Assembly (NCBI RefSeq): GCF_021440345.1 | Contig: NZ_JAKCNS010000058.1 | Span: 21,452 to 61,858, forward strand | Direction: 5' to 3' | From: Kluyvera intermedia | Lineage (GTDB): Bacteria; Pseudomonadota; Gammaproteobacteria; Enterobacterales; Enterobacteriaceae | DNA: 40,407 nt | Part shown: one piece after another, positions 10,982 through 19,214 of the stretch | How positions within the stretch are numbered: position 1 is the first letter of the stretch | How the letters are laid out: every line of letters begins with the position of its first letter | The notes under the pieces: model-generated | The model's input: the letters and a program-made list of their open reading frames with translations, nothing else | The model's database searches: none | Told to the model about the DNA's origin: nothing | Program-made: the position numbers and the translations under genes

Positions 10982-11001
10982 GCATTTATGAATCATAATG
11001 C
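10982..11001. promoter_or_regulatory. Inverted repeat in the MFS/iacR divergent region, candidate IacR operator
   Basis: GCAT-T-TATGA-A-TCATA-ATGC: two 9-base arms with one bulged base, in the 256-bp gap between the divergent MFS gene and iacR. MarR proteins bind such short palindromes in divergent promoters. Assignment is by position and symmetry only. Confidence 0.4.
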
Positions 11002-11117
11002 GATCTGTGTCGCGTAAACATGCAAGAGGGAAGCGGAGTGGACGTAATGGTGTCAGGACGGGCGCACAGACACAGGGTATAATCGGCAAATCTGTTGCAT
11101 TTGGGGTAAGGAAACGC

Positions 11118-11591
11118 ATGAGTCCGACAAAGAAGAATCCTGCCGGTCTGTCTGATGAGACCGAGTTTCACCGGGAAGAGTTTCCGTTCTACTGGATTGT
11201 TAACGTCTATGCGCGCTACACCCAGACCGTAGAAATCGCCCTCAAAAAGATAGCGCTAGACGTATCGCGCTTTCGCGTGCTGATGATCACCCACCAGTAT
11301 GGCGAAGCGAGCATTTCGCAAATCTCGGAATATGCGCTGGCGAAAATGCCTACCGTGACCAAAATCGTTGGCCGCCTGCGCGATGACGGCCTGGTGACCA
11401 CCGCCAGCAGCGAGCGCGATGCCCGCGTAACGGTGGTGATGCTGACCGAAGCCGGGCAGCAGAAAGTGGCGGAAGCCATGCCGCTGGTGGGCAAGATTTT
11501 TGATAAAGGTTTTAAAGGAATGAGCGCCAGTCAGGTTGAAAAAATGAACCAGTCGCTGGCCAGAGTCCTCGATAATCTCAACGAACTCTGA
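11118..11591 (+). CDS. iacR: MarR-family regulator of the auxin catabolic cluster
   Basis: A 157-residue protein with a MarR winged-helix domain: helices around ISQISEYALAKMPTVTKIVGRLRDDGLV and the wing ASSERDARVTVVMLTEAG. MarR regulators usually repress until an aromatic ligand binds; iacR homologues elsewhere control iac genes in response to IAA. ATG 11118 follows AAGGA at a suitable distance. The frame is open upstream for another 40 codons, but these lack a ribosome-binding site and are basic and low in MarR likeness. It lies between a divergent MFS gene and the iacH operon, so it could control both. Assignment rests on family and on the complete iac operon that follows. Confidence 0.85.
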   Translation: MSPTKKNPAGLSDETEFHREEFPFYWIVNVYARYTQTVEIALKKIALDVSRFRVLMITHQYGEASISQISEYALAKMPTVTKIVGRLRDDGLVTTASSERDARVTVVMLTEAGQQKVAEAMPLVGKIFDKGFKGMSASQVEKMNQSLARVLDNLNEL

Positions 11592-11924
11592 CCCTTCACC
11601 GCCACAATGACAAAATTGTGACTCGCGTAGAAAATATTTATAACCACCTGTAAATAAACACCTTTTAAACACGGCCTGCGAAATTCACTTCGCAGGCCAT
11701 GCCCGCCTATATGCACTAATTTGCTTTATATTTCATCAAACTGCGAGATTAACCATGGTCTTTTAAAGGTTAATGAATTGTTGCGTGCGCGTAAAATTAG
11801 CGTGAAATATTACTTGAATATTCATCTAAATTTGCCAGTATTGATTTAACGCAACTCAGGACAAAAAAGCAGCATCGACTGCTCGCCTGAATATGATTCA
11901 TTTTTTCTGGTTAAGGTGTTAATC
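11592..11924 (+). other. Intergenic region iacR-iacH (operon promoter region)
   Basis: No gene is seen in these 333 bases. Visible elements are a CACAAT ... ATTGTG inverted repeat at 11603-11620, a perfect 10-bp hairpin GGCCTGCGAA/TTCGCAGGCC at 11673-11698 without a T-run, and the palindrome TGAATATTCA at 11815-11824. The second half is AT-rich, as expected for the promoter of the 11-kb catabolic operon. The hairpin may end iacR transcription and the palindrome may be a regulator site; both are guesses from symmetry. Confidence 0.5.
11673..11698 (+). terminator. Hairpin downstream of iacR
   Basis: A perfect 10-bp stem GGCCTGCGAA / TTCGCAGGCC with a six-base loop, 82 bases after the iacR stop. 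There is no T-run on the plus strand, so it is a weak terminator or a structured leader element for the next operon. Confidence 0.4.
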
Positions 11925-13049
11925 ATGCAGCCAGTTTACGAGAGCAATGGGTTTGTCGAACGCTTTACCCTCGGTGAGGGAGAGCTTAGTTTTGCCGTCA
12001 AAGATACCCTCAACGTGGCGGGATACCGCACTCAGGCGGGCTGTCCGGCGCTGGCGGAAACGACCGCCGCAGTACAGCACGCCGGCGTGGTCGAAACGCT
12101 TCTCGCCAGCGGCTGTCGGCTGGCGGGGAAAACCACGCTGCATGAACTGGCGTTTGGCGTCACCGGGATTAATGCCTGGGGCGGTACGCCGGTCAATCCT
12201 CTCTATCCAGCGCTGATCCCCGGCGGCTCCTCCAGCGGTTCGGCGGCGGTTGTCGCTGCCGGTGAAGTCGACTTTTCGCTGGGCACCGATACCGGCGGCT
12301 CGGTGCGGATGCCTGCCGCCTGCTGCGGTATTCTCGGGCTGAAGCCGGGCTACGGTGTGCTCAGCCGCGAAGGCGTATTGCCCGCCGAGAGCTCGCTGGA
12401 CTGCGTCGGCCTGTTTGCCCGCGATGCCCATGTCCTGCGCCTGGCGCTGAATCACCTTAATCTGCCGGTTGCCGCCCCTCTTGCCGATCTTCCCGAGGTG
12501 GCTTTTATTGCCGCCGCGCTGCCGGAAATCGATGCGCTGCTGACGCAATTCCTTGCCCATGCGGGCGTGCAGCCGCATCGCGCAGAACTGCCCACGCTTG
12601 CCGATGCGCACCGCGCCGGCATCGCCATTATCAGCCATGAAAACTGGCAGGCCTTTAGCCCATTACTGACGTCTGGCGCGGTGTCTGCGGATGTTGCCAC
12701 GCGTATTCGCGCCGGTGAAACGGTCAGCCAGCAGGCGCTGGAAGAAGCTGAACAGATCCGCCAGCGCTTTACCGCCGATGTCGATGCGCTGCTGGAGAAA
12801 AACCCTTTATTGGCGCTGGCTACGCTCCCGGAGCTGCCGCCGACGCTTGCCGAAGCGGCCGATCCTCTGAGCGTGGTCAACCTGACTCGCCTGGTACGCC
12901 CGTTCAACCTCAGCGGGCACCCGGCGCTGACGCTTCCGGCAGGCGAACTGCAAGGCAGGCCGATTGCCCTCCAGCTGGTGGCCCGTAAAGGGGCTGAAGG
13001 GCTGCTGGTGCAAGCCGCCGAGTGGCTGACCGCGCGACGACGTCGCTAA
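11925..13049 (+). CDS. iacH: Amidase-signature hydrolase of the IAA pathway
   Basis: Amidase-signature family protein of 374 residues with the full Ser-cisSer-Lys triad: K26 in FAVKDTLN, S102 in GGSSSGS and S126 in TDTGGSVRMP. The spacing is that of active family members. It is short for the family, with a reduced C-terminal half. In known iac clusters iacH encodes such a predicted amidase, and its exact step in conversion of oxidised IAA to catechol is not settled. ATG 11925 is six bases after AAGGTG; a GTG nine bases earlier overlaps that site. It is the first gene of the catabolic operon and is followed by the longest internal gap (100 bp). Confidence 0.85.
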   Translation: MQPVYESNGFVERFTLGEGELSFAVKDTLNVAGYRTQAGCPALAETTAAVQHAGVVETLLASGCRLAGKTTLHELAFGVTGINAWGGTPVNPLYPALIPGGSSSGSAAVVAAGEVDFSLGTDTGGSVRMPAACCGILGLKPGYGVLSREGVLPAESSLDCVGLFARDAHVLRLALNHLNLPVAAPLADLPEVAFIAAALPEIDALLTQFLAHAGVQPHRAELPTLADAHRAGIAIISHENWQAFSPLLTSGAVSADVATRIRAGETVSQQALEEAEQIRQRFTADVDALLEKNPLLALATLPELPPTLAEAADPLSVVNLTRLVRPFNLSGHPALTLPAGELQGRPIALQLVARKGAEGLLVQAAEWLTARRRR

Positions 13050-13080
13050 CCGCACACTCTCTTTTTCTTTATTCCTGATG

Positions 13081-13099
13081 ACTCAGTGAGTTCGACTCA
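13081..13099. repeat. Overlapping short inverted repeats between iacH and iacA
   Basis: ACTCA-G-TGAGT and TGAGT-TCG-ACTCA overlap within 19 bases in the only large gap inside the operon, so two alternative hairpins are possible. It could be a regulator site, a weak attenuator or an mRNA processing site. No T-run follows. Confidence 0.35.
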
Positions 13100-13149
13100 T
13101 TGCGGCCTCGTGCGCTCTGCGCCCGCCGCGACCACAACCGGAGAACGCT

Positions 13150-14277
13150 ATGTCTGCCGTCCACGCCCGTGAAGCGCTAGAGCCGCTGTTAAGCGAAGTT
13201 GCGACTCGTAGCCAGGATTTTGAGCATCAACGTCATATTTCTGACGACATTATCAGCCGCTTTAAACAGGTCGGCGTCTACCGTGCGCTGGTGCCGAAAA
13301 TTTACGGTGGCGACGAGTGTTCCCCGGCGCAGTTCTGTGAGCTGATTGAGCAGATTGCCACCGCCGACGGTTCAGCAGGCTGGGTGGCAAGCTTCGGCAT
13401 GAGCCCGTTTTATCTCGGTGCGCTGCCGGTCGATACCTTGAAAGAACTCTATCGTGACGGCCCGGATGTGGTCTTCGCCGGCGGTATTTTCCCCACGCAA
13501 AAGGCGCGGCAGGCCGATGGTGGCTACCGGGTCAGCGGGCGCTGGAGCTTTGCCAGCGGCCGTATGGGCGCCTCGGTACTCGGCGTCGGCATTCTGCCAG
13601 ACAGCGAACAGCCGCTGCCGCGCATGGCGGTGTTACCGCGTGCCAGCGTGCAGATCGATCCGGTGTGGAACACCGTCGGTCTGGCGGGTACCGGCAGCCA
13701 CGATCTGCTGGTGGACGATGTGTTTGTACCGCAGGAGTGGACCTTTATTCGCGGCGGCGCGCTGAATCTCGACGGCCCGCTGTACCGCTATCCGGTGCTG
13801 TCGCTGGCTACCCAGGTGCTGTCAGTGGTGGCGCTTGGCGTGGCGCGTGCGGCGCTCAACGAAATCTACGCCATTGCCCATCGCCAGCAGTCGGTGACCG
13901 GCGCGCCGCGTCTGGCCGACCGCCCGCAGGCGCAGATGCAAATTGCCCGCTGCGAGGCGGACTTACGTTCCGCCCGCGCCTGGTTCTATGACGCTATCGA
14001 CGATGTCTGGCAACAGCTGCTGTCCGGCGATGACGCCAGCTGCGAGCAGATTAACGCGCTGCGTCTTTCATCGACTCACGTGACGCGCGTGGCCGCCGAC
14101 GTGGCGCGTCAGGCGCTGGCGTTAAACGGCATGGGCGGCGTCACCATGACCAGCCCGCTGCAGCGCTACGTGCGCGACACCATGGTCATTACCCAACACG
14201 CCTTTATGGGCGATCTCTCATATCTCAACGCAGGCACCGTCTTCTTCGGTGGCAAGCCGCAGCCCGGCTACCTGTGA
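13150..14277 (+). CDS. iacA: Flavin-dependent indole-ring monooxygenase, acyl-CoA dehydrogenase fold
   Basis: A 375-residue member of the acyl-CoA dehydrogenase-like flavin monooxygenases (group D, as in HpaB/HsaA relatives). The N-terminal helical domain carries GVYRALVPKIYGGDE. The middle beta domain includes GRWSFASGRMGA, and a C-terminal helical domain (~215-370) follows. IacA starts IAA breakdown by hydroxylating the indole ring with reduced flavin, supplied by the reductase IacG encoded downstream. A good GGAG precedes the ATG. The order iacH-A-B-I-C-D-E-F-G is that of Acinetobacter and Enterobacter auxin-degrading clusters. Confidence 0.88.
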   Translation: MSAVHAREALEPLLSEVATRSQDFEHQRHISDDIISRFKQVGVYRALVPKIYGGDECSPAQFCELIEQIATADGSAGWVASFGMSPFYLGALPVDTLKELYRDGPDVVFAGGIFPTQKARQADGGYRVSGRWSFASGRMGASVLGVGILPDSEQPLPRMAVLPRASVQIDPVWNTVGLAGTGSHDLLVDDVFVPQEWTFIRGGALNLDGPLYRYPVLSLATQVLSVVALGVARAALNEIYAIAHRQQSVTGAPRLADRPQAQMQIARCEADLRSARAWFYDAIDDVWQQLLSGDDASCEQINALRLSSTHVTRVAADVARQALALNGMGGVTMTSPLQRYVRDTMVITQHAFMGDLSYLNAGTVFFGGKPQPGYL

Positions 14278-14299
14278 TTTTTAACTTAAGGAGCATCAG

Positions 14300-14659
14300 A
14301 TGAGCCAGACCACAACCTTACGCGTGCTGTTTTGCATCGGCGTGAACCAGAACTTTTTCGATGCCAGCGCGGCGGAAGCCAAGCAGGTGTGGGCCGCTTT
14401 CGGCGTGATGATGAAAGGCATTGATGAAACGCCGGGGATCACCGTTATCGGCAACATGGACGATGACCAACTGATGGTTGGCCCGTCGACCACCGCCCCG
14501 TGGACTACCTACGTGCTGGCCGACGCTCAGGCGCTGGAGAACGTCGCCGCCGTCTGCAACCTGTTCCGCACCACGCCCGTTGGCGACGGCGGTAGCAAGC
14601 TGTGGAAGTACTGCAAAATCGAGGCCCGCGTTGGCCGCGAACTGATTATTCAGAGCTAA
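14300..14659 (+). CDS. iacB: Small IAA-degradation protein IacB
   Basis: A 119-residue soluble protein with no catalytic motif that I recognise. It is assigned as IacB from its size, its place between iacA and iacI, and the absence of any other candidate in an otherwise complete cluster. Its biochemical role is uncertain; it is conserved in iac operons and may assist a middle step. AAGGAG lies just upstream of the ATG, 22 bases after the iacA stop. The shape (ferredoxin-like alpha/beta with VRVLFCIGVNQNFF at the N terminus) would be compatible with a small binding or monooxygenase-like protein, but this is a guess. Confidence 0.75.
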   Translation: MSQTTTLRVLFCIGVNQNFFDASAAEAKQVWAAFGVMMKGIDETPGITVIGNMDDDQLMVGPSTTAPWTTYVLADAQALENVAAVCNLFRTTPVGDGGSKLWKYCKIEARVGRELIIQS

Positions 14660-14670
14660 CGGAGTCGATG

Positions 14671-15222
14671 ATGACCTCTCAGGATGCGCAGCGCTTACAG
14701 CAGCTCGAAGATCAGCAGGCCGCCCGCGTGAGCATAAGCCAGTACATGCACCTGTGCGACCGGCTCGACGACAGCGACACCGTACGCGCCATCGGCGCAC
14801 TGTTCACCGTCGATGCCTGCTGGGAAGGGGTGGGCGAACCGTATGCCACGCGCCTGGGGCGTCATGTCGGGCGCGCGGCGATTATCGCCATGATGGCCGG
14901 GTATGTGCGTAAACCGGCCCACTTCGCCATGAACGCGCATTTTCTGTGCTCCGAGGCGCTTAGCGCATCGGCCGACGGCGAGCTGCACGGCCGCTGGCTG
15001 ATGTTGCAAACCTCGGCGTTTAGCGCCGGCGGCGCGCATCTCAACGCCGCTGAAATCAACGTCACCTTTCGGCGCGAAGCGGGGGAGATGGTGATGCACC
15101 ATTTCACCACCCGCAACCTGTTTAGCCGACCCGTAAGCCACTGGCACGCCGAGGACACGCTCCCGGTGCCGGAAAACCATCAGACCGTCGAAGACGTGCA
15201 GGAGAATGGACATGCAGTGTGA
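14671..15222 (+). CDS. iacI: SnoaL/NTF2-like protein IacI
   Basis: A 183-residue protein of the NTF2-like (SnoaL, ring-hydroxylating dioxygenase beta-like) fold. The N-terminal segment SISQYMHLCDRLDDSDTVRAIGALFTVDACWEG is typical of this family, and a beta-rich C-terminal half follows. It matches IacI of other IAA-degrading operons by fold and position. The role is thought to be auxiliary in a middle step. ATG 14671 is preferred over the ATG three bases before it because GGAG then sits six bases upstream. Its stop overlaps the start of iacC, implying translational coupling. Confidence 0.75.
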   Translation: MTSQDAQRLQQLEDQQAARVSISQYMHLCDRLDDSDTVRAIGALFTVDACWEGVGEPYATRLGRHVGRAAIIAMMAGYVRKPAHFAMNAHFLCSEALSASADGELHGRWLMLQTSAFSAGGAHLNAAEINVTFRREAGEMVMHHFTTRNLFSRPVSHWHAEDTLPVPENHQTVEDVQENGHAV

Positions 15223-16522
15223 CCACCTCATTAATGTGAAAAATATCGATACTACGATGCCCAACGCGCCGAGCCGCGAAGAGATTGCATCGCTGGTGAA
15301 GCACGACCGTGTACACACCTCGCTGTACACCTCCGAAGAGCTGTTTGCGCTGGAGCTGGACCGAGTCTTCGGCAAAACCTGGGTTTGGGTAGCGCACGCC
15401 AGCGAAATCCCCGACACCGGCAGCTTTAAAACCACCGAGATCGGCACCCAGCCGGTTATCGTGGTGCGCGATCGTAAAGGCACCGTACACACGCTGCTGA
15501 ACCGCTGTCGCCATCGCGCGGCCACCGTGTGCGAACACCGCAGCGGCAAAACCAACAGCTTTGTCTGCCCATACCACGGCTGGGGCTACGCGCTGGACGG
15601 CAGCCTGCGCGGCGTGCCGCATCCGGAAAGCTACGCCGACCAGCTGGAAAAAGGCGAGCTGGGGCTGGTATCACTGCGCACCGAACAGTACGCGGGAATG
15701 ATTTTCGCCACCTTTAACGATCGTATTGAACCGCTGGAAGATTTCCTCGGCGCGGCGAAAAAGTGGATGGATCTGTTTATGAAGCAGGGCGCGGGCTACC
15801 CGATTAAAACCGGCCCGGCGCATCGATTCCGCTTCCCGGGCAACTGGAAAATCCAGCTCGAGAACACCACCGACGGCTACCACTTCCCGGTGGTGCACCG
15901 CTCGTTCTTAAGCTCGGTCGATAAGCAGACCGAAGAGATGCTCAACTTTGTCGACGGCAGCGGCTACGTCGAAGATCTCGGCAACGGCCACAGCGTGATG
16001 GTGATGATCCCGGAACTGGTGGATCTGGAAGCCAATCTCGATGCGCCGATCCCGGAGCGTTTTAATGAACTGGCCGAGGCCCTGCGCGCCGACCACGATG
16101 AAGACCAGGTGCGCCGTATCGTGCGTGCGGTCGGCGGCTCCGGCTTCAACCTCAATATCTTCCCCAACATCGCCTGCTCGATGGCGTTCTTCCGCGTCCT
16201 GCAACCGCTGTCGGTCAATGAAACCGAAATTCACCACGCGGTGATAACCATGGACGGCGGCCCGGAAATCGCCAATCAGGCGCGCCTGCGTCTGCACGAG
16301 CACTTCCAGGGGCCGATGGGCTTCGGCACGCCGGATGACTCGGAAGCGTGGGAACGCGTTCAGCGCGGCGCCACCGCCGGGGACGATCTGTGGATCATGC
16401 TCAACCGCGGCCTGGCGGGCGAATACCGCACCGATGACGGTCTGCGCAGCGATGTCAGCGCCGAGACCGGGATGCGCGCTGCCTATCAGCAGTGGAAAAA
16501 ACTGATGACGGAGATGGAATAA
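15212..16522 (+). CDS. iacC: Rieske aromatic ring-hydroxylating dioxygenase, alpha subunit
   Basis: A 436-residue catalytic subunit. The Rieske [2Fe-2S] ligands are C99, H101, C119 and H122 in C-x-H-x17-C-x2-H. The mononuclear iron site shows D221, H224 and H229 in DGYHFPVVH, in which Asp bridges the two centres. With IacD and the reductase IacF it forms a three-component dioxygenase in the later part of IAA conversion to catechol. Start 15212 is preferred because AGGAG is seven bases upstream; an ATG six bases earlier leaves only one base of spacing. It overlaps the iacI stop by 11 bases and abuts iacD. Confidence 0.9.
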   Translation: MQCDHLINVKNIDTTMPNAPSREEIASLVKHDRVHTSLYTSEELFALELDRVFGKTWVWVAHASEIPDTGSFKTTEIGTQPVIVVRDRKGTVHTLLNRCRHRAATVCEHRSGKTNSFVCPYHGWGYALDGSLRGVPHPESYADQLEKGELGLVSLRTEQYAGMIFATFNDRIEPLEDFLGAAKKWMDLFMKQGAGYPIKTGPAHRFRFPGNWKIQLENTTDGYHFPVVHRSFLSSVDKQTEEMLNFVDGSGYVEDLGNGHSVMVMIPELVDLEANLDAPIPERFNELAEALRADHDEDQVRRIVRAVGGSGFNLNIFPNIACSMAFFRVLQPLSVNETEIHHAVITMDGGPEIANQARLRLHEHFQGPMGFGTPDDSEAWERVQRGATAGDDLWIMLNRGLAGEYRTDDGLRSDVSAETGMRAAYQQWKKLMTEME

Positions 16523-17005
16523 ATGACGACCGCTGAATCTGTACTGTTTAAGGCCATCGCGGTGATTAACCTCGAAGGCGATCTCCTCGATCAGGGCGAA
16601 TTCAATGCCTGGCTGGATCTGTGGCAGCCCGACGGCCTGTACGTGGTGCCAATCGATCCGCAGGAGATCGATTTCAAAAACACCCTCAACTACGCCTGTG
16701 ACGACCACGAAATGCGCGCTAAACGGGTGAAACGCCTGTACAGCGGCGAGTCTATCTCGACCACTCCGCGTGCCAGAACCCTGCGCACGCTGTCGCGTTT
16801 TCGCCTGCTGGAGGCCAGCGACAGCGAAGTGGTAGTGCGCGGCGCACAGTCATTGTGGGAACACCGCAAAGGCCATAGCCGCCACTATGCCGCCGATATC
16901 ACCTGGCACCTGCAGCCGCAGGCCGACGGCTGGCGGATAAGCCAGAAAGTGATCCGCCTGGTCAACAGCGACGATGTGCTGCACAGCATCGGTTACATCC
17001 TGTAA
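16523..17005 (+). CDS. iacD: Ring-hydroxylating dioxygenase, beta (small) subunit
   Basis: A 160-residue structural subunit of the dioxygenase with the NTF2-like fold usual for beta subunits. EGDLLDQGEFNAWLDLW is followed by an RVKRLYSGESISTTPRART segment and a C-terminal beta sheet. The ATG begins on the base after the iacC stop, with GGAG inside the end of iacC. Strict coupling therefore gives equal amounts of the two subunits of the expected alpha3beta3 enzyme. Confidence 0.9.
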   Translation: MTTAESVLFKAIAVINLEGDLLDQGEFNAWLDLWQPDGLYVVPIDPQEIDFKNTLNYACDDHEMRAKRVKRLYSGESISTTPRARTLRTLSRFRLLEASDSEVVVRGAQSLWEHRKGHSRHYAADITWHLQPQADGWRISQKVIRLVNSDDVLHSIGYIL

Positions 17006-17015
17006 GGAGCCGTTT

Positions 17016-17750
17016 ATGACGCAAACCGTATTAGTCACCGGCGCGGCCAGCGGGTTGGGCAACGTTATCGCCCGCCATCTGCTGACGCAGGGGTATCAGG
17101 TGGTGTTGACCGACGTTGATGCCGCCCGCGCCGAAGCCGCCGCCGCTGAGTTGGACAGCCACAACGTGCTGGCGCTGGGGCTGGATATTCGCCAGCCGCG
17201 CGATTTTGACGCCGCGCTTAACGCCAGCGTGGCGCGTTTTGGCAGCCTGCACGTGCTGGTCAACAACGCCGCGCTGACGCTGGCGACGCCGGTGATGGAC
17301 ATTACCGTTGATGAGTTTGACCGGGTGATTTCCACCAATCTGCGCGGCACTTTTGTCGGCTGCCAGACGATGGGGCGCTATTTTGCCAGCCGCGGCTACG
17401 GCCGAATCATCAACCTGGCCTCGCTGGCGGGGCAAAATGGCGGCACCGCTTCCGGGGCGCACTATGCGGCGTCGAAAGGCGGGATCCTGACGCTGACCAA
17501 AGTCTTTGCCCGCGAGTTGGCGAAATCCGGCGTCACCGTTAACGCCATCGCACCGGGGCCGATGGACCTGCCGACCGTTCACGCGCTGGTGCCGGAAGAG
17601 AAAATGGCCGGGCTGCTACAGATGATCCCGGTAGGCGCGCTCGGCGAGGCGGAATTTGTCGCCCACGCCGTGGCGCTGCTGGCCTCTCAACACGCGTCGT
17701 TTGTCACCGGGGCAACCTGGGACATCAACGGCGGGCTGTTTATGCGCTAA
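17016..17750 (+). CDS. iacE: Short-chain dehydrogenase/reductase of the IAA pathway
   Basis: Classical SDR of 244 residues: cofactor motif TGAASGLG (8-15), NNAA at 83-86, and catalytic S136, Y150 and K154 in YAASK. In characterised iac systems IacE acts just after IacA, turning the hydroxylated IAA into dioxindole-3-acetic acid. The start at 17016 is six bases after AAGGAG and ten bases after iacD; a longer frame overlapping iacD exists but lacks these signals. The closing NGG motif (DINGGLFMR) is typical of SDR C termini. Confidence 0.88.
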   Translation: MTQTVLVTGAASGLGNVIARHLLTQGYQVVLTDVDAARAEAAAAELDSHNVLALGLDIRQPRDFDAALNASVARFGSLHVLVNNAALTLATPVMDITVDEFDRVISTNLRGTFVGCQTMGRYFASRGYGRIINLASLAGQNGGTASGAHYAASKGGILTLTKVFARELAKSGVTVNAIAPGPMDLPTVHALVPEEKMAGLLQMIPVGALGEAEFVAHAVALLASQHASFVTGATWDINGGLFMR

Positions 17751-17761
17751 AGGAGAGGTTG

Positions 17762-18694
17762 ATGCTGACATTACAGGTAGTCCGCCGCGAACTGCGCGGC
17801 GAGGTGGTGCTGCTGACGCTGGCGCATGCCGACGGACGGGCGCTGCCCGAATTTACCGCCGGGGCGCATATCGACCTGCAGCTGAGCGACGATCTGCTGC
17901 GCCCGTATTCGCTGTGCAGCAGCCCGCAGGAGCGGCATTTCTATCAGCTCGGCGTGCTCAAAGACAGCCAATCGCAGGGCGGCTCACTGGCGGTGCATGC
18001 GCTGCGCGAAGGTGACGCCATTGCGGTGAGCGAACCGCGCAATCTGTTCGCGCTTGACGAGAAGGCGCGTCACAGCCTGCTGATTGGCGGGGGGATTGGC
18101 ATTACGCCGATGCTGGCGATGGCGGCAGAGCTGCTGGCCGCCGGACGCACGTTTAGCCTGCATTACTGCGCAAAAACGCGGGATCAGGCGGCGTTTCTCC
18201 CGCAGCTGGAAGCCTCGGCCTATGCGCCGCAGGTGCATCTGCACTGTAGCGATGAACAACGTATCAACCTCGACGCGGTGCTGTGCGACGTGCCGGAAGG
18301 AACGCATGTTTACGTCTGCGGCCCGGCGCGGTTAATGGATGCCGTTCATGAACGCGCGCTCGCGCAGGGCTACGACCCGGATCGAATTCACCAGGAGTGC
18401 TTTAGCGCCGAGGTGGAAACCGGCGGCCAGCCGTTTGAAGTGGTGGCGGCGACCAGCGGCATTACCGTGCAGGTTGCCGCCAACCAAACCATCGTCGAAG
18501 CGCTGGCGCTGGCGGGGCTGAAGGTCTGCGTCTCCTGTAAGCAGGGGATCTGCGGCAGCTGTTTGACCGACGTGCTGGAAGGCGAACCGGATCACCGTGA
18601 CCACTATCTGACCGACGATGAGAAGGCCGATGGCGATCAGATTCTGCTGTGTTGTTCCCGGGCGAAAAGCGCCCGTCTGATTATCGATCTTTGA
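17762..18694 (+). CDS. iacF: Dioxygenase reductase, FNR-like with C-terminal 2Fe-2S ferredoxin
   Basis: A 310-residue electron-transfer protein of the phthalate dioxygenase reductase type. The flavin-binding RPYS is at 47-50, the NAD-binding GGGIGITP at 109-116, and a plant-type ferredoxin domain carries cluster ligands C259, C264, C267 and C297 (C-x4-C-x2-C-x29-C). It passes electrons from NADH to the Rieske centre of IacC. The ATG at 17762 is six bases after AGGAG. Flavin-NAD-ferredoxin order in one chain removes the need for a separate ferredoxin gene, and none is present. Confidence 0.92.
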   Translation: MLTLQVVRRELRGEVVLLTLAHADGRALPEFTAGAHIDLQLSDDLLRPYSLCSSPQERHFYQLGVLKDSQSQGGSLAVHALREGDAIAVSEPRNLFALDEKARHSLLIGGGIGITPMLAMAAELLAAGRTFSLHYCAKTRDQAAFLPQLEASAYAPQVHLHCSDEQRINLDAVLCDVPEGTHVYVCGPARLMDAVHERALAQGYDPDRIHQECFSAEVETGGQPFEVVAATSGITVQVAANQTIVEALALAGLKVCVSCKQGICGSCLTDVLEGEPDHRDHYLTDDEKADGDQILLCCSRAKSARLIIDL

Positions 18695-18704
18695 GGATCT
18701 TCTA

Positions 18705-19193
18705 ATGACTCTGCAAACCGAATTTCGTAACGCCATGGCGCAGTTGGGCAGCGCGGTGTCGGTTATCACCACCGATGGCCCTGCGGGTAAATTTGGCTTT
18801 ACCGCCTCTGCCGTCTGTAGCGTGACCGACCAGCCGCCCACGCTGTTGGTGTGTATGAACCGTAATTCATTCGCCCACGCGCACTTTAAGCAAAACGGCA
18901 CGCTGTGCGTCAACGTGCTCTCCAGCGATCACCAGGCGCTGTCCGGTGTATTTGCCAACGCTAACCTGCGTTCGGAAGAACGGTTTTGCCACGACAGCTG
19001 GCAGGTGATGGCCAGCGGCGCGCCGGTGCTCAGCTCGGCGGTGGCGAGCTTCGACTGCCTGATCGATGACTGCCACGAAGTGGGCAGCCATTCGGTCTTC
19101 TACTGCCGGGTGCAGGCGATTCGCATCAGCGAGCAGCCGCGCGGGCTGGTCTATTTCAACCGTCGCTATCACGCCGTCGGTCACGAAGCATAA
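18705..19193 (+). CDS. iacG: NAD(P)H:flavin oxidoreductase, small reductase for IacA
   Basis: A 162-residue protein of the flavin reductase-like domain family (HpaC type). The marker GFTASAVCSVTDQPPTLLVC carries the flavin-contact residues, and the C terminus ends with the usual YFNRRYHAV segment. It supplies free reduced flavin to the monooxygenase IacA, which has no reductase domain of its own. It is ten bases after iacF with AGGA before the ATG. Separation from iacA by several genes is normal for iac clusters. Confidence 0.9.
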   Translation: MTLQTEFRNAMAQLGSAVSVITTDGPAGKFGFTASAVCSVTDQPPTLLVCMNRNSFAHAHFKQNGTLCVNVLSSDHQALSGVFANANLRSEERFCHDSWQVMASGAPVLSSAVASFDCLIDDCHEVGSHSVFYCRVQAIRISEQPRGLVYFNRRYHAVGHEA

Positions 19194-19214
19194 CCATGTA
19201 AAGAGGGATGCCGG

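Noticed and set aside
10862-11119. 86-residue N-terminal extension of the ACS-type MFS permease
   Set aside because: It crosses the divergent promoter region and overlaps the iacR start; the ATG at 10861 has a proper ribosome-binding site and gives the normal family length.
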